40,259 bases of DNA from Flavobacteriales bacterium (GCA_002718895.1 PBGD01000004.1:1-40259), one strand, 5' to 3'. Positions 7,467 through 16,807 are shown, counted from the first letter of the stretch. Made by a program: numbers and translations. The notes: generated by a model not told the origin, from the letters alone.

Positions 7467-9356
7467 TTATTTTTGTTCTATAAGTTTTTCTATACAATGT
7501 ATAATTGATTTTTTGTCAAAACCACATTCTTTACGTTGTTCTTCTTGAGATCCGTGTTCAATAAATTTGTCAGGAACTCCAAATCTAAAAGTTTTATTAA
7601 TATAATTATAATCACTTTTAAATTCCATTATAGCTGACCCCATACCACCATTTAAACAGCCATCTTCAATAGTGAAAATAGTTTTATATTTTTTTAATAT
7701 TCTATGAAGAAGCTCATAATCTAAGGGTTTTAAAAATCTAATGTCATAATGCCCAATATTAATGTTTTTAGATTTAAATTCATCCGTAATTTCTATAATC
7801 ATATTTCCAATATGTCCAATTGAAATAATAGCAATTTCATCTCCCTCATTAATTATTTGACCTTGACCCACTTTTAACTCTTTAAAGGGTGCTCTCCAAT
7901 TTTCTTTTATTCCTTTGCCACGAGGATATCTTATCGCAAATGGTTTTTTTGTTACTTGAGCAGTATACATTAAATTACGTAATTCTAATTCATTTAATGG
8001 TGCAGCAATAATCATATTTGGAATGCAACGCAAATAAGCTAAATCAAATACACCTTGATGTGTTGCTCCATCTTCACCAACAAGTCCTGCTCTATCTAAA
8101 CAAAAAATTACATGTAAATTTTGTATAGCTACATCATGAATTAATTGGTCATAACCTCTTTGTAAAAATGTAGAATAAATATTACAAAAGGGGATTAAAC
8201 CTTGGGCAGCTAATCCAGCAGCAAAAGTTACAGCATGTTGTTCCGCGATGCCTACATCAAATGCCCTTTCTGGCATCTCTTCCATCATATATTTTAAAGA
8301 AGAACCGGAGGGCATGGCTGGGGTAATGCCAACTATTTTTTTATTTTTTTTTGCTAATTCAATTATTGATAATCCAAATACATCCTGATATTTTGTGTAT
8401 TTATTTTGTGTATTTAGTGATATATTTATTTTGCCAGAATCTTTATCAAATAAACCAGGTGCGTGCCATTTAGTTTGATTTTTTTCCGCTAAATTATATC
8501 CTTTTCCCTTTGTGGTAAGACAATGTAAAATTTTTGGTCCAGGTATATTTTTTAAATCTCTTAGTGTTGATTCTAGTTGCTCGAGATTATGCCCATCTAT
8601 TGGGCCAAAATATCTAAAATTAAGTGACTCAAAGTAATTACTGTGTTTAAGCAAAATGCCCTTTAGTGCGTTTTCGACTTTTTTCACAATATTCTTTGTG
8701 CTATCACCAATCTTACTTAATTTACTTAATAAGTCCCAGATTTCATTTCGCATCTTATTATAAGTCTTGGAAGTACTAATTTTAAGCAAGTAATCTTTTA
8801 ATGCACCAACGTTTGGGTCAATCGACATACAATTATCATTAAGAATTACAATTAAATTAGAATTTTCAATTCCTGCATGATTAAGAGCTTCAAATGCTTG
8901 TCCCCCCGTTAAAGCACCATCGCCAATAACAGCTATATGTTGCTTGTCATTTTTATTTTGTAATCTTGATGCAATTGACATACCTAGACAAGCTCCAATT
9001 GATGTTGATGAATGTCCTACACCAAAAGTATCATATTCGCTTTCTTGTATTTTCGGAAATCCACTAATTCCATTTTTTTTTCTATTTGTATGAAATACAT
9101 CTCTTCGGCCTGTGAGTATCTTATGCCCATACGCTTGGTGACCCACATCCCAAACTATTAAATCTTTAGGTGTTTCAAAAACATAATGGAGAGCTACAGT
9201 TAGTTCTATTACCCCAAGACTGGCCCCAAAGTGTCCGCCATTTTTTGAAACAACATCAATGATAAATTCTCTAAGTTCCTTGCAGACTTGTGGAAGTTGT
9301 GTTTTGTTTAACAACTTTAAATCGGCAGGAGAATTAATGTTTTTAAGTAGAATCAT
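7467..9356 (-). CDS. dxs: 1-deoxy-D-xylulose-5-phosphate synthase
   Basis: Thiamine-diphosphate enzyme joining pyruvate and glyceraldehyde 3-phosphate to make DXP, the entry to MEP-pathway isoprenoids and a precursor for PLP (PdxA) and thiamine. It has 629 residues from the ATG at 9356. GGHFGASLG (His42), the ThDP motif starting GDGALTGG (145-152) and closing at LNDN, and the catalytic Glu in GIAEQHAVTFAAG are all present, followed by the transketolase C-terminal domain. The open frame extends 46 residues further upstream, but that piece is hydrophobic, overlaps asnS and is absent from the family, so the ATG at 9356 is chosen. It is divergent from asnS. Confidence 0.96.
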   Translation of the reverse strand: MILLKNINSPADLKLLNKTQLPQVCKELREFIIDVVSKNGGHFGASLGVIELTVALHYVFETPKDLIVWDVGHQAYGHKILTGRRDVFHTNRKKNGISGFPKIQESEYDTFGVGHSSTSIGACLGMSIASRLQNKNDKQHIAVIGDGALTGGQAFEALNHAGIENSNLIVILNDNCMSIDPNVGALKDYLLKISTSKTYNKMRNEIWDLLSKLSKIGDSTKNIVKKVENALKGILLKHSNYFESLNFRYFGPIDGHNLEQLESTLRDLKNIPGPKILHCLTTKGKGYNLAEKNQTKWHAPGLFDKDSGKINISLNTQNKYTKYQDVFGLSIIELAKKNKKIVGITPAMPSGSSLKYMMEEMPERAFDVGIAEQHAVTFAAGLAAQGLIPFCNIYSTFLQRGYDQLIHDVAIQNLHVIFCLDRAGLVGEDGATHQGVFDLAYLRCIPNMIIAAPLNELELRNLMYTAQVTKKPFAIRYPRGKGIKENWRAPFKELKVGQGQIINEGDEIAIISIGHIGNMIIEITDEFKSKNINIGHYDIRFLKPLDYELLHRILKKYKTIFTIEDGCLNGGMGSAIMEFKSDYNYINKTFRFGVPDKFIEHGSQEEQRKECGFDKKSIIHCIEKLIEQK

Positions 9357-9430
9357 CTCAAAATCTTTTTTATCAAAAAATAAAACCAATATAATTAAAT
9401 TTATATATACAATCTTTAGTTCTAAAAAAT

Positions 9431-9438
9431 TAACTTTG
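9431..9438 (+). promoter_or_regulatory. Predicted asnS promoter -7 box (TAACTTTG)
   Basis: TAACTTTG fits TAnnTTTG exactly, and its last base is only five bases before the asnS ATG at 9444. With Bacteroidota spacing the transcript would begin at or within a base or two of the start codon, giving a leaderless mRNA. No strong -33 TTG is visible in the A+T-rich sequence upstream. Confidence 0.45.
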
Positions 9439-9443
9439 TAATT

Positions 9444-10886
9444 ATGAATAGAATTGCCATAAAAGATATTTTGAATAGTACGTCTTTTAACCAAGAATTT
9501 TCGGTTTCAGGTTGGGTGCGTAATAAAAGAGGAAGTAAAAGTGTTTCTTTTGTTATTTTAAATGATGGATCGTGTATTCATGATTTACAAATAATTGTTG
9601 AGATAACAGATAAATTTGAAGATATTTTAAAAGAAATAAATACTGGTGCGAGTATTTCGGTTATAGGGACATTGATTAGGTCCGAGGGTAAGGGTCAAAG
9701 TGTTGAATTGATTGCTAAAAGCATTCGTGTCTTAGGTATCGCCGACCCTGAACACTATCCAATTCAGCCCAAAAAACATTCATTAGAATTCTTAAGACAA
9801 AATTCTCATTTAAGATTTAGAACAAAAACTTTTAGTTCAGTTTTTAGAATTAGACATGGCCTTAGCTTTGCTATTCATAAATTTTTCAACGAAAAAAATT
9901 TCTATTACATAAATACTCCAATTATTACAAGTGCAGATGCTGAAGGAGCAGGAGAAATGTTTAAGGTTACATCATTAAATATGAATAATTTATCATTTAA
10001 TTCGGATGGTGATGTTGATTATAAAGATGATTTTTTTGGACAACAAGCAAATTTAACAGTTTCTGGACAATTAGAAGCGGAACTTGCAGCATTAGGCTTG
10101 TCTCAAGTTTATACTTTTGGCCCAACATTTAGAGCTGAAAACTCCAACACTTCTCGACATCTCGCAGAATTTTGGATGGTAGAGCCAGAAGTTGCTTTTT
10201 ATGATTTAAATCAAAATATCAAACTTGCCAGTTCAATGCTAAAATATGTTTCTAATTATATTTTAGAAAATTATTTAGATGATATTAGTTTTTTATCAAA
10301 AAGAAAGGAAAATGAAGAGCAAACATTAAAAAAAGAAGATAGGTCACCAGAAAACCTACTTAAGACAATTGAAAATATAATTAATACAGATTTTCAAATT
10401 ATTTCATATACAGACGCATTTAATATTTTAAAGAATTCTAAAAAAAATAAAAAAAATAAATTTCAATATCCTGTGATTGATTGGGGGTTAGATTTACAAT
10501 CTGAACATGAAAGATTTTTGGTTGAGAAGGAATTTAAAAAACCAATTGTTATTATAGATTATCCAAAGAGCATAAAAGCTTTTTACATGAGACTAAATGA
10601 TGATAATAAAACAGTTGGAGCTATGGATGTTTTGTTTCCTGGTATTGGTGAAATTATTGGCGGATCACAACGTGAAGAACGTCTAAATATTTTGCAGTCA
10701 AGAATGTCAGAAATGTCAATTCCAGAAAAAGAACTTTGGTGGTATTTAGAAACAAGAAAATTTGGCACGGTTCCCCATAGTGGTTTTGGATTAGGTTTTG
10801 AGAGACTAGTCCAGTTTATAACAGGAATGAATAATATAAGAGACGTAATACCATTTCCTAGGTTTCCATCGCATATAGAATTTTAA
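9444..10886 (+). CDS. asnS: Asparaginyl-tRNA synthetase
   Basis: Class IIb synthetase charging tRNA-Asn. It has 480 residues, the usual length for Bacteroidota. The N-terminal OB-fold anticodon-binding domain carries VSGWVRNKRGSKSVSF. Class II motif 2 is FRAENSNTSRHLAEFWM with the Asn-type NTSRHLAEF, and motif 3 is GFGLGFERLVQFITG followed by the typical end RDVIPFPRFP. The region around residues 290-340, rich in Lys and Glu, is the charged insertion common in Bacteroidota enzymes. rpoN starts 5 bases downstream, the usual flavobacterial order asnS-rpoN. Confidence 0.97.
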   Translation: MNRIAIKDILNSTSFNQEFSVSGWVRNKRGSKSVSFVILNDGSCIHDLQIIVEITDKFEDILKEINTGASISVIGTLIRSEGKGQSVELIAKSIRVLGIADPEHYPIQPKKHSLEFLRQNSHLRFRTKTFSSVFRIRHGLSFAIHKFFNEKNFYYINTPIITSADAEGAGEMFKVTSLNMNNLSFNSDGDVDYKDDFFGQQANLTVSGQLEAELAALGLSQVYTFGPTFRAENSNTSRHLAEFWMVEPEVAFYDLNQNIKLASSMLKYVSNYILENYLDDISFLSKRKENEEQTLKKEDRSPENLLKTIENIINTDFQIISYTDAFNILKNSKKNKKNKFQYPVIDWGLDLQSEHERFLVEKEFKKPIVIIDYPKSIKAFYMRLNDDNKTVGAMDVLFPGIGEIIGGSQREERLNILQSRMSEMSIPEKELWWYLETRKFGTVPHSGFGLGFERLVQFITGMNNIRDVIPFPRFPSHIEF

Positions 10887-10891
10887 TTTTT

Positions 10892-12346
10892 ATGGTGAAA
10901 CAATCATTAGAACAATCTTTACAGCAAAAGCTTTCTCCTCAACAAATCCAGTTGATGAAGTTAATTGAATTATCTACTCTTGAACTAGAACAAAAGGTTA
11001 AAGATGAAATAGAAACCAATCCTGCCCTTGATAATGATACTTTATCATCAGAAACAATAGAAAACAATGATGTATCTAATTTTGATGAAAGTGATATCAA
11101 ATCTGAAAATGAGCGGGACTTTGATATAGATCAATATATTTCTGATGATGAAATACCTAGCTACAAACTATATACAAATAATTCATCTGATGAAGATAAA
11201 AATGAAAGTATTCCTATTGTTGGCGGTCACACACATTTTGACATGCTTAAAGAACAATTATCTGAAGTAAAGCTTGATGAGAAAGAAAAAATAATTGCAG
11301 AATATATTATTGGATGTATTGATGAAGATGGATATATTAGAAGAAGTACTGATGAAATTATAGATGATTTAGTTTTCAAGGAAAATCTTATTTGTGACAA
11401 TAAAGAAATTCAACATATTTTATCAATTGTCCAAAAATTTGATCCCCCGGGCATAGGTGCTCATGATTTACAAGAATGTTTATTATTACAACTTAATCGT
11501 AAGGAACAAACAGAGGACATAATTTTTGCTTCTAATATTATTAAGAATAGTTTTAAGCAGTTTGTTAATAAACACTATCAAAAAATTTGTGATAAATTTC
11601 AAATAAATAGCGATCGGTTAAAAAAATCTATTCTAGAAATAGAAAAACTAAATCCTAAACCTGCTTCTAATACTAATCAAACTAAGTATACTGAACAAAT
11701 AATACCAGATTTTACGATTTCAATTCACGATGATAAAATTGATTTTTCTCTTAATTCTAGAAACGCCCCCTCGCTTAATATAAGTAAAGATTATGCAAAT
11801 ATGCTAAATTTATATAAAGAAACAGGTGGTGAAGTTAATAAAGAAACAAAACAAGCTATATTATTTGTTAAACAGAAGATAGATACAGCACGTTGGTTTA
11901 TAAACGCTATTCAGAAAAGACAACAAACTTTAATATCAACAATGACAAGCATTATAAATTTGCAAAAAAAATATTTTCTAAGTGGTGATGAAAAAGACAT
12001 ATCCCCTATGATTTTAAAAGATGTTGCAGATCAAATTAATATGGACATCTCTACTATTTCAAGAGTTGTAAATAGTAAATATGTTGAAACTCCTTACGGT
12101 ATAAAATCATTAAGATATTATTTCTCAGAATCTATGTCAAAGGTTGATGGTGAAAGTGTTTCTGTAAAACAAATCAAAAGTATTATTAAAGATAAAATTA
12201 GTCAGGAGGCGAGCAATTTACCATTAAATGATCAAGCTCTAGTAGATTATTTAAATAATCAAGGATATCAAATAGCAAGAAGAACAGTTGCTAAATATAG
12301 AGAACAAATGAATATACCAGTTGCTCGATTAAGAAAAAAACTATGA
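10892..12346 (+). CDS. rpoN: RNA polymerase sigma-54 factor
   Basis: Alternative sigma factor that recognises -24/-12 (GG-N10-GC) promoters and needs an AAA+ enhancer-binding activator. It has 484 residues. Region I at the N terminus is Gln/Leu-rich (KQSLEQSLQQKLSPQQIQLM); an acidic region II covers about 45-105; the core-binding domain follows; the helix-turn-helix lies near 375-400 (ADQINMDISTISRVVNSKYV); the RpoN box ARRTVAKYRE is at 462-471. The gene is complete. It lies directly after asnS and its stop overlaps the start of an ArsR-type gene (ATGA). No enhancer-binding protein is encoded in this window, but a strong candidate -24/-12 site lies near 19236-19252. Confidence 0.97.
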   Translation: MVKQSLEQSLQQKLSPQQIQLMKLIELSTLELEQKVKDEIETNPALDNDTLSSETIENNDVSNFDESDIKSENERDFDIDQYISDDEIPSYKLYTNNSSDEDKNESIPIVGGHTHFDMLKEQLSEVKLDEKEKIIAEYIIGCIDEDGYIRRSTDEIIDDLVFKENLICDNKEIQHILSIVQKFDPPGIGAHDLQECLLLQLNRKEQTEDIIFASNIIKNSFKQFVNKHYQKICDKFQINSDRLKKSILEIEKLNPKPASNTNQTKYTEQIIPDFTISIHDDKIDFSLNSRNAPSLNISKDYANMLNLYKETGGEVNKETKQAILFVKQKIDTARWFINAIQKRQQTLISTMTSIINLQKKYFLSGDEKDISPMILKDVADQINMDISTISRVVNSKYVETPYGIKSLRYYFSESMSKVDGESVSVKQIKSIIKDKISQEASNLPLNDQALVDYLNNQGYQIARRTVAKYREQMNIPVARLRKKL

Positions 12347-12633
12347 CGATGAGCGATAATAAAATTAATCATATAGCAGTCCTATTAAAATCTATTGGAC
12401 ACCCTATTCGGATTAAAATTATTCGATTACTCTCTCATCATAGTTATATGTCCGTCAATGATATATCAATTGCATTATCAGTTGAACAACCAGTTATGTC
12501 ATTGCATTTGGCTGTTCTTAGAAAAATTAATGTAATCAAGGCTGAGAAAAGGGGTAAAAATGCATTTTATTCCCTTGTTAATGTTAACATTAAACAAATT
12601 GTTAGTATTGCTTATTATACAAATCTAGATTAG
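12343..12633 (+). CDS. ArsR-family winged-helix regulator, cysteine-free
   Basis: Small DNA-binding regulator of 96 residues. The winged-helix core is seen as LKSIGHPIRIKIIRLLSHH (ArsR helix 1), VNDISIALSVEQPVMSLHLAVLR (helix-turn-helix) and KAEKRGKNAFYSL (wing). The protein has no Cys at all, so it cannot use the thiolate metal site of classical ArsR/SmtB sensors; its signal is unknown. Its ATG overlaps the rpoN stop as ATGA, which indicates translational coupling; an alternative ATG lies at 12349. The stop codon interlocks with that of the convergent propeller gene in TTAG. Whether it modulates sigma-54 genes is speculation from position. Confidence 0.85.
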   Translation: MTMSDNKINHIAVLLKSIGHPIRIKIIRLLSHHSYMSVNDISIALSVEQPVMSLHLAVLRKINVIKAEKRGKNAFYSLVNVNIKQIVSIAYYTNLD

Positions 12634-13880
12634 AGTTTTATGATTTTTTGGGTAATTCTATATTTAGAACTCATTGTGTTCACAAGATAGAATCCTGGTG
12701 GGTATTTGCCCATGCTAATGTAATTGTTTCCAGGATTAAGTTTAATAGCTATTATTTTTTTGCTATTTGTATTATAAATTTCTAGTAATGATTCTTCAAC
12801 ACATTTTATATGTAGATCGCCATCAATTATTTTTGAATGAATAGCATGTGTGTTGATTTTGTTACTAGTGCTTAGAGTTGGATTAGTTATTTTTATTACC
12901 CCATTATTATCTGTTCCAAGCCATAAGTCATTGTTTTGGTCAAATAGCATACAATTGATTTTGTTTTCAGGAAGGTTAGAGTTGTCAGTAGTGAAGTGAT
13001 AAAATATACCATTTTTATAATGAATTAACCCTTCTTCAAGTGTAGATATCCATAAATTATTATTACTATCAACCACTATATTTTTAAGACTATTAGTAGG
13101 TATAGATGAGTTGATATAGTTAAACCATACCCAAGATCCTGACCAAGTTAAAACACCTAAGCCAGCTTGAGGAGTACAAACAATTATGTTGTTATTTTGA
13201 TCAAAATCAAGGTCTAGTATAGTATTATCTAAAATTGCTGAGTTTGAGGAGTAATAATTTGTAAATACTCCGTCAAATAAAGATAAACCCCCATTCATTG
13301 TTCCAATACCAATTATACCGTTATTTGGATTATATTTTATACTAGTTATATTATTAGATAATAGATTTGCCTGAGTGTTTTGAATCATCCATGTGTTTTT
13401 GGGTCCTAAATTTTCAATACATAACCCATCTAAAGAACCAGCCCATAAACCATTTGTATATAATAAAGCTTTAATTAAATTATCATTTGCTGGACTGCAT
13501 TCTGATGCATAGTTGCTTTCCCATATTAAATCTGATGTATTATCAATCCAAGATATTTTAGATACCCCTTGATTTGTTCCTATATATAAATCTTGTTGAG
13601 ATGATGCGGCAAGTGACTTAATCGAATTAGAAGGTAATCCCCCATCAGAATTACTTGCATCAAAATTGAACCAATTGTTAGTATTTTGATTAAATACAGA
13701 AAGTCCATTCTCGCTCCCAATCCATAGTCTTCCTTCTATATCAATTTCAAGGCAGTTTATTTTGTTATAAGGAAGATCAGAATTCCCAGTGTTATATATA
13801 GTAATATTATTCAGGTCTTGGGAAAAGATATGTAGACTTAATAAATATATTAAGTAATATATTTTATTAAATCTACACAT
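12630..13880 (-). CDS. Secreted seven-bladed Reg_prop beta-propeller with putative T9SS tail
   Basis: Exported protein of 416 residues with a signal peptide at 1-20 (IYLLSLHIFSQ). Seven repeats of the two-component-regulator-propeller type follow, each with a x-N-x-I core and a D/N-x-LWIG-T/S-x-GL strand. They are near residues 40-62, 86-108, 134-155, 177-202, 219-244, 264-288 and 307-331, enough for one closed propeller. Such blades are usually the periplasmic sensor of hybrid histidine kinases, but no kinase domain is attached. Residues about 340-416 resemble a T9SS type A sorting domain (LLEIYNTNSKKI, YPPGFYLVN, QKIIKL). It starts 9 bases after the lysyl-oxidase gene and is probably cotranscribed with it. 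Ligand unknown. Confidence 0.82.
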   Translation of the reverse strand: MCRFNKIYYLIYLLSLHIFSQDLNNITIYNTGNSDLPYNKINCLEIDIEGRLWIGSENGLSVFNQNTNNWFNFDASNSDGGLPSNSIKSLAASSQQDLYIGTNQGVSKISWIDNTSDLIWESNYASECSPANDNLIKALLYTNGLWAGSLDGLCIENLGPKNTWMIQNTQANLLSNNITSIKYNPNNGIIGIGTMNGGLSLFDGVFTNYYSSNSAILDNTILDLDFDQNNNIIVCTPQAGLGVLTWSGSWVWFNYINSSIPTNSLKNIVVDSNNNLWISTLEEGLIHYKNGIFYHFTTDNSNLPENKINCMLFDQNNDLWLGTDNNGVIKITNPTLSTSNKINTHAIHSKIIDGDLHIKCVEESLLEIYNTNSKKIIAIKLNPGNNYISMGKYPPGFYLVNTMSSKYRITQKIIKL

Positions 13881-13889
13881 ATATATGAA

Positions 13890-16754
13890 TTATTTATTTA
13901 TAGTAAATGCTTGTTTGATAGTGTTATTCTCATTTACACAGTGTATTATATAAACGCCTGATGTTAATTTTTTAGTTTCTACACTAATTATTTGATTGGA
14001 GTAAATCGCACCACTATAAATAACTTCTACTAATTCTCCTAAGTTATTAAATAGACTGATTTGCGTATTTTCAATATTTTCATTAAATGATATATTTACA
14101 ATGTCAGTTGCTGGATTTGGAAACACCGAAAACAAACTATTTGTAATCTCTTCAATTGAAAGAGGCATTGGATCGCACTCATCACCTAATCCATCGTTAT
14201 CTGTATCAATTTGATTAGGATTCCAAATATTTGGGCAGTTATCACAAGCGTTTCCGTAACTATCACCATCATCATCATACAAGACTAGGTTTACTCCATT
14301 TGAAGGCGTTGAACATCCATTCGCATCAGTAACAACAATTGAATATACTCCTGAAACTAAATTAGTTAAATCTTGCATATTAGCTTGTCCAGCAGGAATC
14401 ACGCCTCCGTTGGCAGTAGACCACTGATATGTATATGGAGCAGTTCCGCCTTGTACATACAAGTCTAATTCGCCATCATTATTGCATAATGGTAGAGTTT
14501 CAGTAATATCTATGCCAAGAATTTCAGGTGCAGTAATTATAAATGTTTGTGTATATGCTGGACAATTATTCGTATCAGTAATTGATATAGTATACTCACC
14601 AGCTTTTAAATTACTGAGGTCTTCATTATTTTCTTGTCCAGTTACATCCCCTCCATTTGCTGCTGTCCATAAATAAGTGTATCCTGGTGTTCCGCCATTT
14701 ACCTCTATATTGATAGACCCATTTGCTTGTCCATTACATTGAACATCCTGCACTAATGCGTTAGATAAATAAACTGTGCTTGAACAAGGATTAATAACAC
14801 TAACATTTACTTCAACAGGGCTACTATAGCACATTTTTCCATCAGTACTAATATCCCAATTGTAAAAATAATAGTAATATGATGTGGATGATCCACTTCC
14901 AGCTTGGTCTACTCCATCGTAATATCCTTCAGTTATCTCTAATATATCATCAACTGTGTATGGAAAGTTTGGTAGATTGTCAGTCGTTCTTCTGAAAAAC
15001 GGATTATTTTCACCTTCAAAGAGAATATTATTTTGTTCTGTATTAGTCGTAATTAAGTATTGATCTCCAGCCTCTATATACCAATTTAAATTTATTGTGT
15101 AAGTATCATCACCAGTTGCTGGAACATCAACATTAATTTGTTGTAAAACCTCACCATTGGTGCCTCTTAGTTCAATAATTCTTTCTCCTGGGTAGTCTGT
15201 ATAGACATCAACACTATTAAGGGTGAATGGTTCTAAGCAATCAAAGAGTAAACCCCCATTATATACCCCACTGCTATAATCACTTTCGCCTTCATGCTCT
15301 AATGCTCCAGTATTTTCATTTTCAATGCCAGCCACAAGCACCTCAGAATTAATTGCTATGAATGTAGTGTTTTCATACAAAGCTTCAGAAATAAATTCAT
15401 TTCCATAAGTAATAATTTCTCCATTAGAGTTTTGCCATATGATATCCCCTGAGCCAGTTGCATTTAAAACTGCACTCTCTCCCTCAAAGATTGTTAGGTC
15501 GTTTGATATGGGGTCATCAACGGACATTATATTAACTGAAACTACTTCAGATGTGCTTTCTCCACAAACGCTTGATGTAGTTAAGCTGTAATTCCCGCTT
15601 TCAGATACAGTAATTGATTGAGTAGTGGCATTGTTAGACCAAATATACTGATCAACAATACTGCTTTCAGCAGTTAATGTTACAACCTCTCCCTGGCAAA
15701 CATTTGTGTTATCAGCGATTATTTCAATATTGTAGCCATTTCCATCAATTTGTTTTGTTAATGAAACAGGTATAGCAGTCCAGTTATTGTCCTCGTTAGA
15801 TTCAAGGTAGTTATTATTTCGGTCTACTTCACCAACTATCCAATATGTTCCGTTACACAGACCTGGATCAAGGTTAATCCATTGTTCTGACAACCATTCG
15901 CCATAAAGATCTAAATAACCAGCAGAAATACCTTGCTCTATAGGACTACATCCATAATTTCCACCCCCTAAGCCAAAGTTGGGAAAATCGCTATTATATT
16001 TTACAGTCCCACCATTTGTTCCATCATTAAATTCTGGGAATGCTTCTAAGTAATCAGGACTATATCTGTTTTCGTCACGACAATGTCCATAATATGTTGA
16101 TTCAGTATTAGATCCACAAGTGCCGTAGTCCATAAGACAAAATCCTAGTTTCGCACCGTCGCTAACAATTGGCCAATTTAATGGATTAGGGTCGTTTTCA
16201 TCCATGGTTCTAAGAGTAAAAACACCCCAATCATCGCTATGATTATGCCCATGGTCAGCGTGATAAGTCATACTTCCTGCCATTCGATCGTAGTATGACA
16301 TTGTACCATCCGCATTTCTATGATATATTCTTTGGAAAGTAATTTGCCTAGGAGTTTCACCATTATCACAAGTAAAGCCAGAAAGATTATAATTAGGGCT
16401 TGTATTCACAATTGTATCACTACCACAAATAAAGTATGAATATCCATTTTCATCAACACCTCTTACAGTTAGTGGTCCATAGCCATCATTAGGTGTTGAT
16501 GCATCAATTCTTAATCTACCATTATTATCACCTTCACCTGATTGAGCATACTCAGTTGGCCCAGCTCCAGTCCCGTTTCCAGACTGGTACATTAAAGCAT
16601 ACCAAGATAAAGTTATGTCCGGTAATAAGTCGCAATCTACTTGACTAGGATCTAAGCACTGACAGTCTGTTGCATCATAAATTGTACATTGCGCTTTTAT
16701 TGTAAAGGGGCTTATGAAGAATAATAAGCTAATGGGAAGTATGTAGTTTTTCAT
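13890..16754 (-). CDS. T9SS-secreted lysyl-oxidase-like copper protein
   Basis: Secreted 954-residue protein. Signal peptide 1-21. Residues about 45-330 match the lysyl oxidase catalytic domain: YHADHGHNHSDDW (His165, 168, 170, 172) aligns with the copper motif WHSCHQHYH of animal LOX; GAKLGFCLMD (Lys202) aligns with the cofactor Lys and DLYG (Tyr284) with the cofactor Tyr of lysine tyrosylquinone; the domain ends in the expected QWINLD, GTYWI and ESNEDNN. Then come an Ig-like region (about 345-410), a jelly-roll-like module (about 485-640), two SprB-type repeats (655-826), thrombospondin type 3 calcium repeats (827-860) and a T9SS type A sorting domain (873-954). The family oxidises peptidyl lysine to allysine, which crosslinks proteins. 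Activity here is inferred from residues only. A propeller gene follows 9 bases downstream. Confidence 0.88.
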   Translation of the reverse strand: MKNYILPISLLFFISPFTIKAQCTIYDATDCQCLDPSQVDCDLLPDITLSWYALMYQSGNGTGAGPTEYAQSGEGDNNGRLRIDASTPNDGYGPLTVRGVDENGYSYFICGSDTIVNTSPNYNLSGFTCDNGETPRQITFQRIYHRNADGTMSYYDRMAGSMTYHADHGHNHSDDWGVFTLRTMDENDPNPLNWPIVSDGAKLGFCLMDYGTCGSNTESTYYGHCRDENRYSPDYLEAFPEFNDGTNGGTVKYNSDFPNFGLGGGNYGCSPIEQGISAGYLDLYGEWLSEQWINLDPGLCNGTYWIVGEVDRNNNYLESNEDNNWTAIPVSLTKQIDGNGYNIEIIADNTNVCQGEVVTLTAESSIVDQYIWSNNATTQSITVSESGNYSLTTSSVCGESTSEVVSVNIMSVDDPISNDLTIFEGESAVLNATGSGDIIWQNSNGEIITYGNEFISEALYENTTFIAINSEVLVAGIENENTGALEHEGESDYSSGVYNGGLLFDCLEPFTLNSVDVYTDYPGERIIELRGTNGEVLQQINVDVPATGDDTYTINLNWYIEAGDQYLITTNTEQNNILFEGENNPFFRRTTDNLPNFPYTVDDILEITEGYYDGVDQAGSGSSTSYYYYFYNWDISTDGKMCYSSPVEVNVSVINPCSSTVYLSNALVQDVQCNGQANGSINIEVNGGTPGYTYLWTAANGGDVTGQENNEDLSNLKAGEYTISITDTNNCPAYTQTFIITAPEILGIDITETLPLCNNDGELDLYVQGGTAPYTYQWSTANGGVIPAGQANMQDLTNLVSGVYSIVVTDANGCSTPSNGVNLVLYDDDGDSYGNACDNCPNIWNPNQIDTDNDGLGDECDPMPLSIEEITNSLFSVFPNPATDIVNISFNENIENTQISLFNNLGELVEVIYSGAIYSNQIISVETKKLTSGVYIIHCVNENNTIKQAFTINK

Positions 16755-16777
16755 AATAATAGAATAATTTATTACTA

Positions 16778-16807
16778 CAAAATTACACTTTTTTTATAAA
16801 CCAACAA
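16778..16807 (-). promoter_or_regulatory. Predicted promoter of the lysyl-oxidase/propeller operon
   Basis: On the minus strand, TTG (16805-16807) is followed after 19 bases by TAATTTTG (16785-16778), matching both halves of the Bacteroidota consensus TTG-N17-23-TAnnTTTG. The -7 box ends 23 bases before the ATG at 16754. This is the best complete vegetative promoter in the window. Confidence 0.6.

Noticed and set aside
9357-9494. 46-residue hydrophobic N-terminal extension of Dxs
   Set aside because: It overlaps asnS and the divergent promoter region and is absent from the family; the ATG at 9356 gives the normal start.
10763-10780. TTGGCACGG followed by TTCCCC in asnS, resembling a -24 element
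   Set aside because: No GC at the -12 position and located within the class II motif 3 region of asnS.
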